A DNA stretch of 9,069 bases from an uncultured Clostridia bacterium (GCA_947304065.1 CAMZAI010000112.1:1-9069), one strand, 5' to 3'; positions 1-6,858 are shown, counted from the stretch's first letter. Numbers and translations: made by a program. The notes: a model not told the origin generated them from the sequence alone.

Positions 1-590
1 AGCTGACGTACCGAGCCGCTGCACAGATTCCTGGGATTCTTGTATTTTGCGTCTGCCTCGGGGATCGAAGCATTGATCTTTTCAAAATCGGAATAGCGGA
101 TGACCGCCTCGCCGCGCAGGACGAGATCGCCCTTGTACGCAATGCGGAGAGGAACGTTCTTAAAAACTTTGGCGTTGGGAGTGATAACCTCGCCGACCTC
201 GCCGTTGCCTCTGGTCACGGCCTTTACCAGTTCACCGCCAGAATAGGTGAGCACGACGGTGAGTCCGTCCATTTTCCATGAAAGGACGCCTGCATGGCCG
301 GCAAGCCAGGATGCGAGCTCTTCGCGAGATTTGGTCTTGTTGAGGCTCAGCATGGGAGAGGCGTGGCGCTCCTTAGGGAGCTCCGAGAGTACCTCGTAAC
401 CGACGGAGTGCGTGGGACTGCCTGCGAGCACGATGCCTGTCTCGTCCTCGAGAGCCTTGAGCTCGTCGTATAATCTGTCATATTCGAAATTACTGATTAT
501 TTCCCGGTCTTCCTGCTCGTAGGCTCTTGCTGCCCGGGAAAGAAGCTCTGTCAGTTCTGTTATGCGCTGTTTTTTCTCTTCTGTATTCAT
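1..590 (-). CDS. ligA: NAD-dependent DNA ligase, N-terminal part (runs off the left edge)
   Basis: LigA seals nicks in duplex DNA, using NAD+ to adenylate its own lysine; it acts in replication and repair. The 196 visible residues begin MNTEEKKQRITELTELL and match the family start. The helical Ia region carries EYDRLYDELKALE (about 37-49) and the SPTHSVG motif (58-64), then MLSLNKT (80-86). The nucleotidyltransferase domain follows with KMDG (AMP-accepting Lys106), TRGNG (127-131), RGEAVI (159-164) and NPRN-CSGSVRQ near the edge. I chose ATG 588-590 because GGAG lies 7 nt upstream and no later Met precedes the conserved region. Several motif positions differ from E. coli LigA: Ser104 where motif I has Glu113, TRGN for TRGD, GEV for GED, and LCSG for AAAG. 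It may therefore be a divergent clostridial form or a second ligase copy. The OB, zinc-finger, HhH and BRCT regions lie outside. It is probably translated from the rluF transcript. Confidence 0.93.
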   Translation of the reverse strand, partial: MNTEEKKQRITELTELLSRAARAYEQEDREIISNFEYDRLYDELKALEDETGIVLAGSPTHSVGYEVLSELPKERHASPMLSLNKTKSREELASWLAGHAGVLSWKMDGLTVVLTYSGGELVKAVTRGNGEVGEVITPNAKVFKNVPLRIAYKGDLVLRGEAVIRYSDFEKINASIPEADAKYKNPRNLCSGSVRQ

Positions 591-1530
591 GTCTGTTCTC
601 CGCTGTTTTTCCTGATTTTCCCCTGTGCGGGTTCGCTGCGTCCGGATTTGCGCGGCCGGTGCCCGGTCTGTCTGATCGGGGGGATGAGTGTTCGTAAACG
701 GTATGTTTGGCTGCGGAACGTTCCTCGCGCCTGTGCGACGAGCGGTTTTCCTCGCCGTCGCCGTCATACTCTACGGGAGCGTTGCTCGAATTCGCGATCA
801 GTTCCTTGAGGCCCGCGAGCTCCTGCTCGGTAACATTGCGGTAGGTGCCGGTCTTCAGCCTGCCGAGGGAAATGTTCATGATGCGGACTCTGGCAAGTGA
901 GCGAACGCGGTAATCGAGCGCCTCGCACATGCGGCGGATCTGGCGGTTCAGGCCCTGGGTGAGGATGATCCTGAACGTGAATTTATCGATCTGTTCGATC
1001 CTGCAGGGGCGGGTGACCGTGTCGAGGATAGGCACTCCGGAGCCCATCCTTTCGAGGAATTCCGGCGTGATCTCTTTATTGACTTTGACAATATATTCTT
1101 TCTCGTGATAGTTGCCCGCGCGAAGGATCTTATTGACAATATTGCCGTCGTTGGTCAGCAAAATAAGCCCCTCGGAGTCCTTATCGAGGCGCCCGATGGG
1201 GAAAATGCGCTTGCTGTAGCTGATGAAATCGATGATATTGTCGGGATCCCTGCGGTCTGTGGTGCAGACTATGCCGCGGGGCTTGTTAAAGGCGATGAGG
1301 ATGAGATCCTCGTTGCGTGCGATCTCTTTGCCCTTAAAAGCGACCGTCTGGCCGGGAAGAACCTTGCTTCCCATGAGAGCAGGCTGACCGTCGATCGTGA
1401 CGAGTCCGGCTTCTACCGCGGAATCTGCCTCGCGTCTGGAACAGACGCCCGAATCGGCGAGAAACTTATTGATCCTGATGCCTCCGGCCTGATCGGTCGG
1501 GGCTTTGAACATGTCTTTTTTTGCTTTCAT
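490..1530 (-). CDS. rluF: 23S rRNA pseudouridine synthase, RluF-type (RsuA/RluB/E/F family)
   Basis: It converts a uridine to pseudouridine in 23S rRNA; E. coli RluF acts on U2604 and, less, U2605. Numbering from ATG 1530 (346 aa): an S4 RNA-binding domain (about 20-70) with INKFLADSGVCSRREAD; the catalytic domain from about 75, with FNKPRGIVCTT, then GRLDKDSEGL carrying catalytic Asp116, NDG--VNKILRAGN-HEKEY and GLNRQIRRMCE. The phrases DNIIDFI-YSKRIFPIGRLDKDS, LRAGN-HEKEYIV, GVPILDTVT and LIANSS follow E. coli RluF closely, favouring RluF over RsuA/RluB. I prefer ATG 1530 (GGAG 4 nt upstream) to ATG 1560, where the AAGGA abuts the start codon. From about residue 250 a roughly 95-aa tail rich in Arg, Lys, Ser and His is longer than that of the 290-aa E. 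coli protein and is probably disordered. Its last 101 bp overlap ligA in another frame. Confidence 0.93.
   Translation of the reverse strand: MKAKKDMFKAPTDQAGGIRINKFLADSGVCSRREADSAVEAGLVTIDGQPALMGSKVLPGQTVAFKGKEIARNEDLILIAFNKPRGIVCTTDRRDPDNIIDFISYSKRIFPIGRLDKDSEGLILLTNDGNIVNKILRAGNYHEKEYIVKVNKEITPEFLERMGSGVPILDTVTRPCRIEQIDKFTFRIILTQGLNRQIRRMCEALDYRVRSLARVRIMNISLGRLKTGTYRNVTEQELAGLKELIANSSNAPVEYDGDGEENRSSHRREERSAAKHTVYEHSSPRSDRPGTGRANPDAANPHRGKSGKTAENRHEYRREKTAHNRTDRASFPGSKSLRAGRPGNNQ
598..601 (-). promoter_or_regulatory. Ribosome binding site of ligA inside the rluF reading frame
   Basis: On the minus strand GGAG lies 7 nt before the ligA ATG. It sits within codons of the basic rluF tail and supports the ligA start at 590, hence the overlap of the two genes. 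Ribosomes finishing rluF pass directly over this site. Confidence 0.75.
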
Positions 1531-1587
1531 ATATCTCCGTTCCGGACTGCATCGCTGCATTCCTTAATGCATATTCGCACTGCTTCA

Positions 1588-1616
1588 ATCATATCATTTC
1601 GTGCCTGTAACTGCAA
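1588..1616 (-). promoter_or_regulatory. Putative sigma-A promoter for rluF-ligA
   Basis: Reading the minus strand, TTGCAG (plus 1611-1616) is followed after exactly 17 nt by TATGAT (plus 1588-1593), preceded by TGA, which gives an extended -10. Transcription would start near 1580, leaving a leader of about 50 nt before the rluF ATG at 1530. It is positioned back to back with the ilvE promoter. Confidence 0.7.
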
Positions 1617-1662
1617 GCAAAGCGGAAGACTCAATTGTACACAAAATTAACTTATATCCCTT

Positions 1663-1679
1663 AAATTTTGTAAAAATTT
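1663..1679. promoter_or_regulatory. AT-rich palindrome resembling a CodY box, upstream of ilvE
   Basis: AAATTTTGTAAAAATTT has perfect 7-nt inverted arms around GTA. The inner 15 bases (1664-1678) match 13 of 15 positions of the published CodY box AATTTTCWGAAAATT; the two misses are the central C and G. It ends 4 bp before the -35 of ilvE. CodY controls branched-chain amino acid genes in many Firmicutes, so the place makes sense, but AT-rich promoter DNA yields such matches by chance and no codY gene is visible here. Confidence 0.4.
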
Positions 1680-1683
1680 CATC

Positions 1684-1712
1684 TTGCATATGGGAGATGC
1701 TTGTGTTAAAGT
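1684..1712 (+). promoter_or_regulatory. Putative sigma-A promoter for ilvE
   Basis: TTGCAT (1684-1689), a 17-nt spacer and TAAAGT (1707-1712), with TGT just before the -10 as an extended element. Transcription would begin around 1719, giving a leader of about 95 nt. A CodY-like palindrome lies directly upstream and a GCGC inverted repeat directly downstream. Confidence 0.7.
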
Positions 1713-1721
1713 ATATGTTAA

Positions 1722-1745
1722 TTTTAGAGCGCTAAAGCGCTAAAA
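1722..1745. repeat. GCGC inverted repeat at the ilvE transcription start (copy 1 of a repeated 18-mer)
   Basis: TTTTAG-AGCGC and GCGC-TAAAA form a dyad around TAAA, with a two-base bulge on the left arm. Its core, TTAGAGCGCTAAAGCGCT (1724-1741), recurs with 16/18 identity at 2934-2951 before the esterase gene. It starts 12 bp after the -10, where a repressor operator or a 5' mRNA hairpin would sit. No T-tract follows, so this copy is not a terminator. Confidence 0.5.
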
Positions 1746-1813
1746 CATCGGCGCAGGACCGCGCATTGCGGGACCGGAGCGAGGATGATCATAAGATAAG
1801 GAGGAGAATATCC

Positions 1814-2839
1814 ATGGAAAAGAAAGATATCGATTGGGGAAATCTTAGTTTCGGTTACATCAAGACCGACAAGAGATTCGTTGCGAATTGGAAGAACGGT
1901 GCATGGGATGATGGCGTCCTGACAGACGATGCAACCGTATGCATCAGTGAGTGCGCAGGCGTTCTGCAGTATGCACAGACCGTATTTGAGGGCCTTAAGG
2001 CTTATACCACCGAGGACGGACACATTGTCTGCTTCAGACCCGATCTGAACGCGGCTCGTATCGAAGAGTCGGCTAAGCGTCTTGAAATGCCCGTATTCCC
2101 TCAGGAGCGTTTCCTTCAGGCTGTTGACGATGTAGTTAAGGCCAATGCGGCGTACGTTCCCCCTTACGGCAGCGGAGCTACTTTCTACCTCCGTCCTTAT
2201 GAGTTCGGTTCGAGCCCCGTTATCGGAGTTAAGCCCGCTGAGGAGTATCAGTTCAGAATGTTCGGAACTCCCGTAGGACCTTACTTCAAGGGCGGCGCAA
2301 AGCCCATCACGATCAAGGTCAGCGATTTTGACCGTGCGGCACCCAACGGCACCGGCCACATCAAGGCAGGACTTAACTATGCTATGAGCCTTCATGCGAT
2401 CGTTACCGCTCATAACGAGGGCTTCGCAGAGAATATGTATCTTGACTCCAAGACCAGAACCTTCGTAGAGGAGACGGGCGGTGCGAACTTCCTGTTCATT
2501 ACCAAGGACAATAAGGTCGTTACGCCCAAGTCAAAGACTATTCTTCCTTCGATCACACGCCGTTCGCTCGTTCAGGTTGCGCAGCAGTATCTCGGACTTG
2601 AGGCTGAGGAGCGCGAGATCCCGCTCGAGGAAGTAAAGGATATGGCAGAGTGCGGACTTTGCGGTACCGCAGCCGTTATCTCACCCGTCGGCAAGATCGT
2701 CGATCACGGCAAGGAGATCGCATTCCCGAGCGGAATGGAGAAGATGGGCCCGATCACCCAGAAGCTTTACGACACACTTACCGGCATCCAGATGGGCCGC
2801 ATCGAAGGACCCGAAGGATGGGTACACAGAATCCTGTAA
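1814..2839 (+). CDS. ilvE: Branched-chain amino acid aminotransferase (PLP, fold type IV)
   Basis: It transfers amino groups between glutamate/2-oxoglutarate and valine, leucine or isoleucine and their keto acids in the cytoplasm: the last step of synthesis and the first of breakdown. The 341-aa length suits the longer BCAT subgroup (eukaryotic-like and many Firmicutes). Visible landmarks (numbering from ATG 1814): QTVFEGLKAY near 55-64, RPDLNAARI near 75, YLRPYEFGSS near 125-134, GHIKAGLNYA with the PLP-binding Lys184, EETGGANFLF near 219-228, PSITRRSLVQVA near 245, and CGTAAVISPVG near 283-293. The start at 1814 is fixed by AAGGAGGAG (1798-1806) with 7-nt spacing; the in-frame ATG at 1766 lacks such a site. 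A CGLC motif (280-283) sits where mammalian BCATs carry a redox-sensitive CxxC, though slightly upstream. It stands alone between its own promoter and a strong terminator. The exact substrate range is inferred from family. Confidence 0.95.
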   Translation: MEKKDIDWGNLSFGYIKTDKRFVANWKNGAWDDGVLTDDATVCISECAGVLQYAQTVFEGLKAYTTEDGHIVCFRPDLNAARIEESAKRLEMPVFPQERFLQAVDDVVKANAAYVPPYGSGATFYLRPYEFGSSPVIGVKPAEEYQFRMFGTPVGPYFKGGAKPITIKVSDFDRAAPNGTGHIKAGLNYAMSLHAIVTAHNEGFAENMYLDSKTRTFVEETGGANFLFITKDNKVVTPKSKTILPSITRRSLVQVAQQYLGLEAEEREIPLEEVKDMAECGLCGTAAVISPVGKIVDHGKEIAFPSGMEKMGPITQKLYDTLTGIQMGRIEGPEGWVHRIL

Positions 2840-2849
2840 GAAAGATTCG

Positions 2850-2880
2850 ATCCCCCGAAATCACTTTTCGGGGGATTTTC
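2850..2880 (+). terminator. Rho-independent terminator of ilvE
   Basis: ATCCCCCGAAA (2850-2860) pairs perfectly with TTTCGGGGGAT (2866-2876) around the loop TCACT, and TTTC plus a further T-rich run follows. It starts 11 bp after the ilvE stop codon. Confidence 0.93.
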
Positions 2881-2889
2881 TTTGCCTTT

Positions 2890-2918
2890 TTTATGAAAAA
2901 AGCAAAATCCGATAATAT
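2890..2918 (+). promoter_or_regulatory. Weak candidate promoter for the esterase-GH3 operon
   Basis: TTTATG (2890-2895), 17 nt and TAATAT (2913-2918) is the best spaced pair I find between the ilvE terminator and the esterase start. The -35 is poor. Transcription from about 2925 would carry the inverted repeat at 2934-2958 in the leader. Confidence 0.3.
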
Positions 2919-2933
2919 CTTCAATTTAATTGA

Positions 2934-2958
2934 TTAGAGCGCAACAGCGCTTTTTTTT
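2934..2958 (+). repeat. GCGC inverted repeat plus T-run before the esterase gene (copy 2 of the 18-mer; possible terminator or attenuator)
   Basis: TTAGAGCGCAACAGCGCT (2934-2951) is near identical to 1724-1741. AGCGC and GCGCT pair around AACA, extendable by a G-U and an A-U pair, and the run of T continues to 2958. In RNA this is a short but plausible intrinsic terminator. It may back up the ilvE terminator, attenuate the esterase operon, or, because the same core occurs without a T-tract at the ilvE start, be a DNA operator. Confidence 0.5.
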
Positions 2959-2986
2959 ATATTAGATATGTGGAGGATCATGACTC

Positions 2987-4675
2987 ATGGGACCTATAGC
3001 ACCGAAAGACCCCGTTAAGCAGCGGGAATTCTTTTACATAATGCTTGATAAGCAGATATCCGCGGCGCCCGCGGCAAACGGCGGCGGTGTCTGTGTGATA
3101 TATGAGAATGACGAGAGGCTTGTTACGTCGGCGAAGATCGTCGGGAACGTGACGGATGAGAGCATCCACGCGCTCCTGCGCACCGCACAGGGTTTCAGAA
3201 AGCTGGTATACGGCCTCGGCGTATCGGTTATGTGCACCGAAGCGGAGCACTGCGACTTTGTACTGCAGTTCTACGGCAAGGGCGATCCTTCTGCTTCAGG
3301 AACTACGATAAAGCAGCGCGTTTCGACCGACGGAGCCGAATATCTGATCCCGCTCTCGGATGCGGAGAAGCATGACGATGAGACTATCCCGGGACAGATC
3401 AGGTTTGAATTCCCGAAGAACGGATTCTTAGCCACCGTCAATGTCCGCCTGTTCTTAAACGACGGCTTTACGGCACCGCCTTTTGAGGAGCCCGATCCGA
3501 TAGATACCGGCTCGGAGGCTTATAAGACGATGATCGCGAACTCTGTGGTTGCAGCCGACCGTACCGGAAGGCTCGGCAAATTGATCGCGAGGGCAGGAGC
3601 CGGAGAGGATATCACCGTTGCGTTCATCGGAGGCTCGATCACCCAGGGAGCCGGCGCAACCCCGATCAATACGGCGTGCTATACGCGCAGGATGTTTGAG
3701 GCTTTTGAACAGAAATATGTGAAGGGCGGCAAAGCCACATATATCAAGGCCGGCGTCGGAGGAACCCCTTCCGAGCTCGGTATCGTCAGATATGACCGTG
3801 ACGTGCTCGCGGACGGGAAATACAGCCCCGATCTGGTGGTCATCGAATTCGCGGTAAACGACGCGGGAGACGAGACCGAAGGCGACTGCTACGAGGGACT
3901 TGTGAGGACGGCTCTCAACAGCCCGGACAGGCCCGCAGTTATCCTGATATTCTCGGTATTTGCCGACGATTATAATCTCGAAGACAGGCTCATCCCTATC
4001 GGAGAGCATTACGGACTTCCGATGGTCAGCCTGAAAAGAGCGGTTACGCCGCAGTTCTATCTTCCCCGCGGGGAAGGCCGCGTTCTCGCGAAGAACAGAT
4101 ATTTTTACGATGTTTATCATCCGGCGAATATCGGCCACGCCATTATGGCGGAATGCCTTATGAAGGTTGTCGAAGAGTCGGAGAAAGCATATACGGGCGG
4201 TGAGCCCGCGGACCTCAGCGGCGTGCCCGCACTCAGGAGCGCCGATTTTGACAATGTTCATCTGATCGACAGGATTCAGAACCGTTTCGGAGCGGTTATC
4301 GACTGCGGAGATTTTTCGGAGACAGACAGGAACCTTCAGGCCTGCGAGATGAACATGGATCCCGGCACCACGCCGGAGTTCCCGAACAACTGGATGCGCA
4401 CGGCGGGAGACAGACCTTTTGCCATGGATGTGACATGCAGAAGGCTCCTGATCGTTACGAAGGACTCTGCGGATCCCGCGGACGGAAGAACGGATGTATT
4501 CGTGGACGGAAAATTTGTAAAGACCGTCGATCCGCATATCGTCGGATGGACGCACTGCAACTCGCAGATCATTGTCAGGGAACAGGCTTCGGCGCCTCAT
4601 CACATTGAGGTGAAGATGCACGAAGGAGACGAAGGAAAGAGATTTACGATCCTTGGATTTGGAATAGTTGAATAG
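2987..4675 (+). CDS. Multi-domain SGNH/GDSL-fold hydrolase, probable carbohydrate esterase
   Basis: This is an SGNH-superfamily esterase, probably removing acetyl or similar groups from oligosaccharides in the cytoplasm. The 562 residues divide into an N-terminal beta-rich module (about 1-175), the SGNH domain (about 205-400) and a C-terminal beta module (about 425-562). Block I is IGGSITQG with nucleophile Ser217, block II is the Gly in AGVGGTPSELG (255-265), block III is VIEFAVND with Asn291, and block V is DVYHPANIGH with Asp375 and His378; all expected catalytic residues are present. There is no signal peptide or membrane segment. GGAGG (2972-2976) lies 10 nt before the ATG. A competing out-of-frame ATG at 2980 opens a 12-codon ORF that ends at 3018. 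The GH3 gene begins 23 bp after the stop, so the two are surely co-transcribed. The flanked architecture recalls large sugar esterases such as CE20-like acetylesterases, but I cannot assign a CAZy family. Substrate is inferred from context. Confidence 0.85.
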   Translation: MGPIAPKDPVKQREFFYIMLDKQISAAPAANGGGVCVIYENDERLVTSAKIVGNVTDESIHALLRTAQGFRKLVYGLGVSVMCTEAEHCDFVLQFYGKGDPSASGTTIKQRVSTDGAEYLIPLSDAEKHDDETIPGQIRFEFPKNGFLATVNVRLFLNDGFTAPPFEEPDPIDTGSEAYKTMIANSVVAADRTGRLGKLIARAGAGEDITVAFIGGSITQGAGATPINTACYTRRMFEAFEQKYVKGGKATYIKAGVGGTPSELGIVRYDRDVLADGKYSPDLVVIEFAVNDAGDETEGDCYEGLVRTALNSPDRPAVILIFSVFADDYNLEDRLIPIGEHYGLPMVSLKRAVTPQFYLPRGEGRVLAKNRYFYDVYHPANIGHAIMAECLMKVVEESEKAYTGGEPADLSGVPALRSADFDNVHLIDRIQNRFGAVIDCGDFSETDRNLQACEMNMDPGTTPEFPNNWMRTAGDRPFAMDVTCRRLLIVTKDSADPADGRTDVFVDGKFVKTVDPHIVGWTHCNSQIIVREQASAPHHIEVKMHEGDEGKRFTILGFGIVE

Positions 4676-4698
4676 AGTATGGGAGGTATTTATTCGGT

Positions 4699-6858
4699 AT
4701 GATCGGAGAAGAAAGGCTGAACGAGTACAGGGAGAGAGCGACGGCCCTTGTTCAGGAGATGACGCTCGAGGAAAAGGTTTTCCAGCTGCGGCACTATGCA
4801 CCGGCCATTGAGAGACTGGGCATCCCCGCATACAATTATTGGAACGAAGCGCTGCACGGTGTTGCGCGCGCAGGCGTTGCGACGGTATTTCCGCAGGCTA
4901 TCGGAATGGCGGCATCCTTTGACGAGGACATGATCGGCAAAGTGGCCGAGACCGTTTCGACAGAGGGACGCGGCAAGTACAACGCCCAGTTTAAGTACGG
5001 CGACCATGATATTTACAAGGGACTGACCTTCTGGGCTCCCAATATCAATATTTTCCGCGATCCCCGTTGGGGCCGCGGACATGAGACCTACGGAGAGGAT
5101 CCGTATCTGACCTCGAGGCTCGGAGTGTCGTTCGTAAAGGGTATTCAGGGCGATGACGACAAGTATCTGAAGGCTGCGGCGTGCGCGAAGCATTTTGCCG
5201 TACATTCGGGACCCGAGAGTCTGCGTCACAGTTTCGATGCGAGATGTTCGGAGCAGGACCTTCGCGAGACCTATCTTCCCGCATTCAAGGCTCTGGTCAC
5301 CGAAGCAGGCGTAGAGGCCGTAATGGGCGCATACAACCGCACGAACGGCGAGCCCTGCTGCGCGAGCAAGAGGCTGCTCATCGACATCCTGCGCAAGGAA
5401 TGGGGCTTTAAGGGTCATGTTACTTCGGACTGCTGGGCCATCAAGGACATCAACGAGAATCACTGCGTGACCTCGACTCCCGAAGAGAGCGTTGCGCTTG
5501 CTGTAAATAACGGCTGCGACCTGAACTGCGGCGATATCTTCCAGTATCTGATCAAGGCTGTGGACGAGGGACTTACCTCAGTCGACGTGATCGACGAGGC
5601 TCTGATCAGAGTCCTGACCACGAGAATGAAGCTCGGTCTCTTCGACGGACCGGAGAACAATCCTTACGCGTCCATCGACTATTCGCAGGTTGACACACCC
5701 GATGCGAGAGACCTTAACCTCAAGGTCGCAAAAGAGTGCATCGTACTCTTAAAGAATGATAAGAACACACTTCCGATCGACGGCAAGGCCATTAAGACCA
5801 TCGGCGTGATCGGACCCAACGCCGACAGCCGCAAGGCGCTCGTCGGCAATTACGAGGGTACCTCTTCAGAGTACATCACAGTGCTCGAGGGTATCAGACG
5901 TGAGGCAGAAGAAGCAGGCGTCAGAGTATTCTACTCGGAGGGCTGCCATCTCTATAAGGACAAAATGTCCGGCCTCAGCAAAAAGAATGACCGCCTCGCA
6001 GAAGTTAAGGCAGTATGCGAGCAGAGCGACGTTGTCGTTCTGTGCATGGGCCTTGATGCCACGCTTGAGGGCGAGGAAGGCGATACAGGCAATGAGTACG
6101 GAAGCGGAGATAAGCCGAATCTCAAGTTCCCCGGATATCAGCAGCTGATCATGGATACTGCCGCGGCCAGCGGAAAGCCCGTGGTGCTCGTGGTCCTCTC
6201 GGGAAGCGCACTTGCGCTTGACACAGCTGCAGAATCGATCCCCGCGATCCTGCAGGGCTGGTACCCCGGCGCACAGGGCGGAAAAGCGATCGCACAGATC
6301 CTTTTCGGCAAGGCATGCCCCGGCGGAAAGCTTCCGCTCACATTCTACAGCGAAAACAATTCGCTGCCCGGCTTCACCGATTACTCGATGAAGAACCGCA
6401 CGTATCGCTACATGGTTGAGGATCCGCTTTATCCTTTCGGATACGGACTCAGCTATACAACCTTCGGGCAGAGCATCGGTGAGGTGCGCAGGAACGGCAG
6501 CGCAGTGGCCGGAACGGCGGAATTCGCGGACGGCGATACGCTCGAGATCGATGTGGAGCTTAAGAACACAGGCAAGTATCAGGGAGGCGTGACCGTACAG
6601 GCATACGTTGAGTACGGCTTTGACGATGCTCCCGTAAGACAGCTCAAGGGCTTAAAGAAGCTTTATCTTGCGCCCGGCGAGAGCCGCAAGACCACGATAA
6701 AGCTGGATACCGCCTCGTTCTCTCTCTTTGACAAAGAGGGTGTCTTAAAGCTTAACAAGGGAACCTACAAGGTTTATCTCGGCGATTCGCAGCCCGATGA
6801 ATTAAGCCGCAGGCTTACCGGTAAAAAGTGTGATGCGGTCAGCGTTGAAGTTAAGTGA
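4699..6858 (+). CDS. Glycoside hydrolase family 3 beta-glycosidase (beta-glucosidase or beta-xylosidase)
   Basis: GH3 enzymes cut single sugars from the non-reducing end of beta-linked oligosaccharides with retention of configuration. The 719 residues show the three-domain plan: a TIM-barrel domain (about 15-320), an alpha/beta sandwich (about 345-550) and a fibronectin-III-like domain (about 610-719). Motifs: YNYWNEALHGVARAG (45-59), FPQAIGMAASFD, DPRWGRGHETYGEDPYLT (121-138), CAKHFAVHSGPE (162-173), and VTSDCWAI with nucleophile Asp244. The acid/base is probably within LEGEE (456-460). FGYGLSYTTF (580-589) precedes the C-terminal domain. The WNEALHG and LEGEEGD signatures resemble the xylosidase/glucosidase branch; sequence alone does not separate xylose from glucose specificity. 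No signal peptide is present, so it should act inside the cell on imported oligosaccharides, after the upstream esterase. GGGAGG (4681-4686) lies 12 nt before the ATG, slightly far. No T-tailed terminator follows it. Confidence 0.94.
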   Translation: MIGEERLNEYRERATALVQEMTLEEKVFQLRHYAPAIERLGIPAYNYWNEALHGVARAGVATVFPQAIGMAASFDEDMIGKVAETVSTEGRGKYNAQFKYGDHDIYKGLTFWAPNINIFRDPRWGRGHETYGEDPYLTSRLGVSFVKGIQGDDDKYLKAAACAKHFAVHSGPESLRHSFDARCSEQDLRETYLPAFKALVTEAGVEAVMGAYNRTNGEPCCASKRLLIDILRKEWGFKGHVTSDCWAIKDINENHCVTSTPEESVALAVNNGCDLNCGDIFQYLIKAVDEGLTSVDVIDEALIRVLTTRMKLGLFDGPENNPYASIDYSQVDTPDARDLNLKVAKECIVLLKNDKNTLPIDGKAIKTIGVIGPNADSRKALVGNYEGTSSEYITVLEGIRREAEEAGVRVFYSEGCHLYKDKMSGLSKKNDRLAEVKAVCEQSDVVVLCMGLDATLEGEEGDTGNEYGSGDKPNLKFPGYQQLIMDTAAASGKPVVLVVLSGSALALDTAAESIPAILQGWYPGAQGGKAIAQILFGKACPGGKLPLTFYSENNSLPGFTDYSMKNRTYRYMVEDPLYPFGYGLSYTTFGQSIGEVRRNGSAVAGTAEFADGDTLEIDVELKNTGKYQGGVTVQAYVEYGFDDAPVRQLKGLKKLYLAPGESRKTTIKLDTASFSLFDKEGVLKLNKGTYKVYLGDSQPDELSRRLTGKKCDAVSVEVK

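Noticed and set aside
1724..1737. Catabolite-responsive (cre) site in the first GCGC repeat
   Set aside because: It matches part of the cre core but misses the TG and CA edges, and the second copy fits worse, so CcpA control is not supported.
1746..1790. Possible T-box or other riboswitch in the ilvE leader, from the GGACCGCG string
   Set aside because: The leader is only about 95 nt, lacks a T-box antiterminator bulge, Stem I and a terminator; only a short CCGC/GCGG hairpin is visible.
1724..2413. 229-codon minus-strand frame opposite ilvE and its leader
   Set aside because: It would run through the ilvE promoter and over conserved PLP-enzyme sequence; no domain is recognised.
2873..2910. 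Second hairpin, GGATTTT with AAAATCC around a T6/A6 stem, overlapping the ilvE terminator
   Set aside because: Pairing is mostly A-T with a bulge and shares bases with a much stronger terminator stem. It could be an alternative fold, but nothing else supports it.
3455..4831. 458-codon open frame on the minus strand opposite the esterase
   Set aside because: It lies antisense to a gene with an intact SGNH motif set, shows no recognisable domain, and is explained by codon bias of the plus-strand gene.
4690..5463. 257-codon minus-strand frame opposite the GH3 gene
   Set aside because: No domain is visible, and the opposite strand encodes conserved GH3 catalytic motifs.
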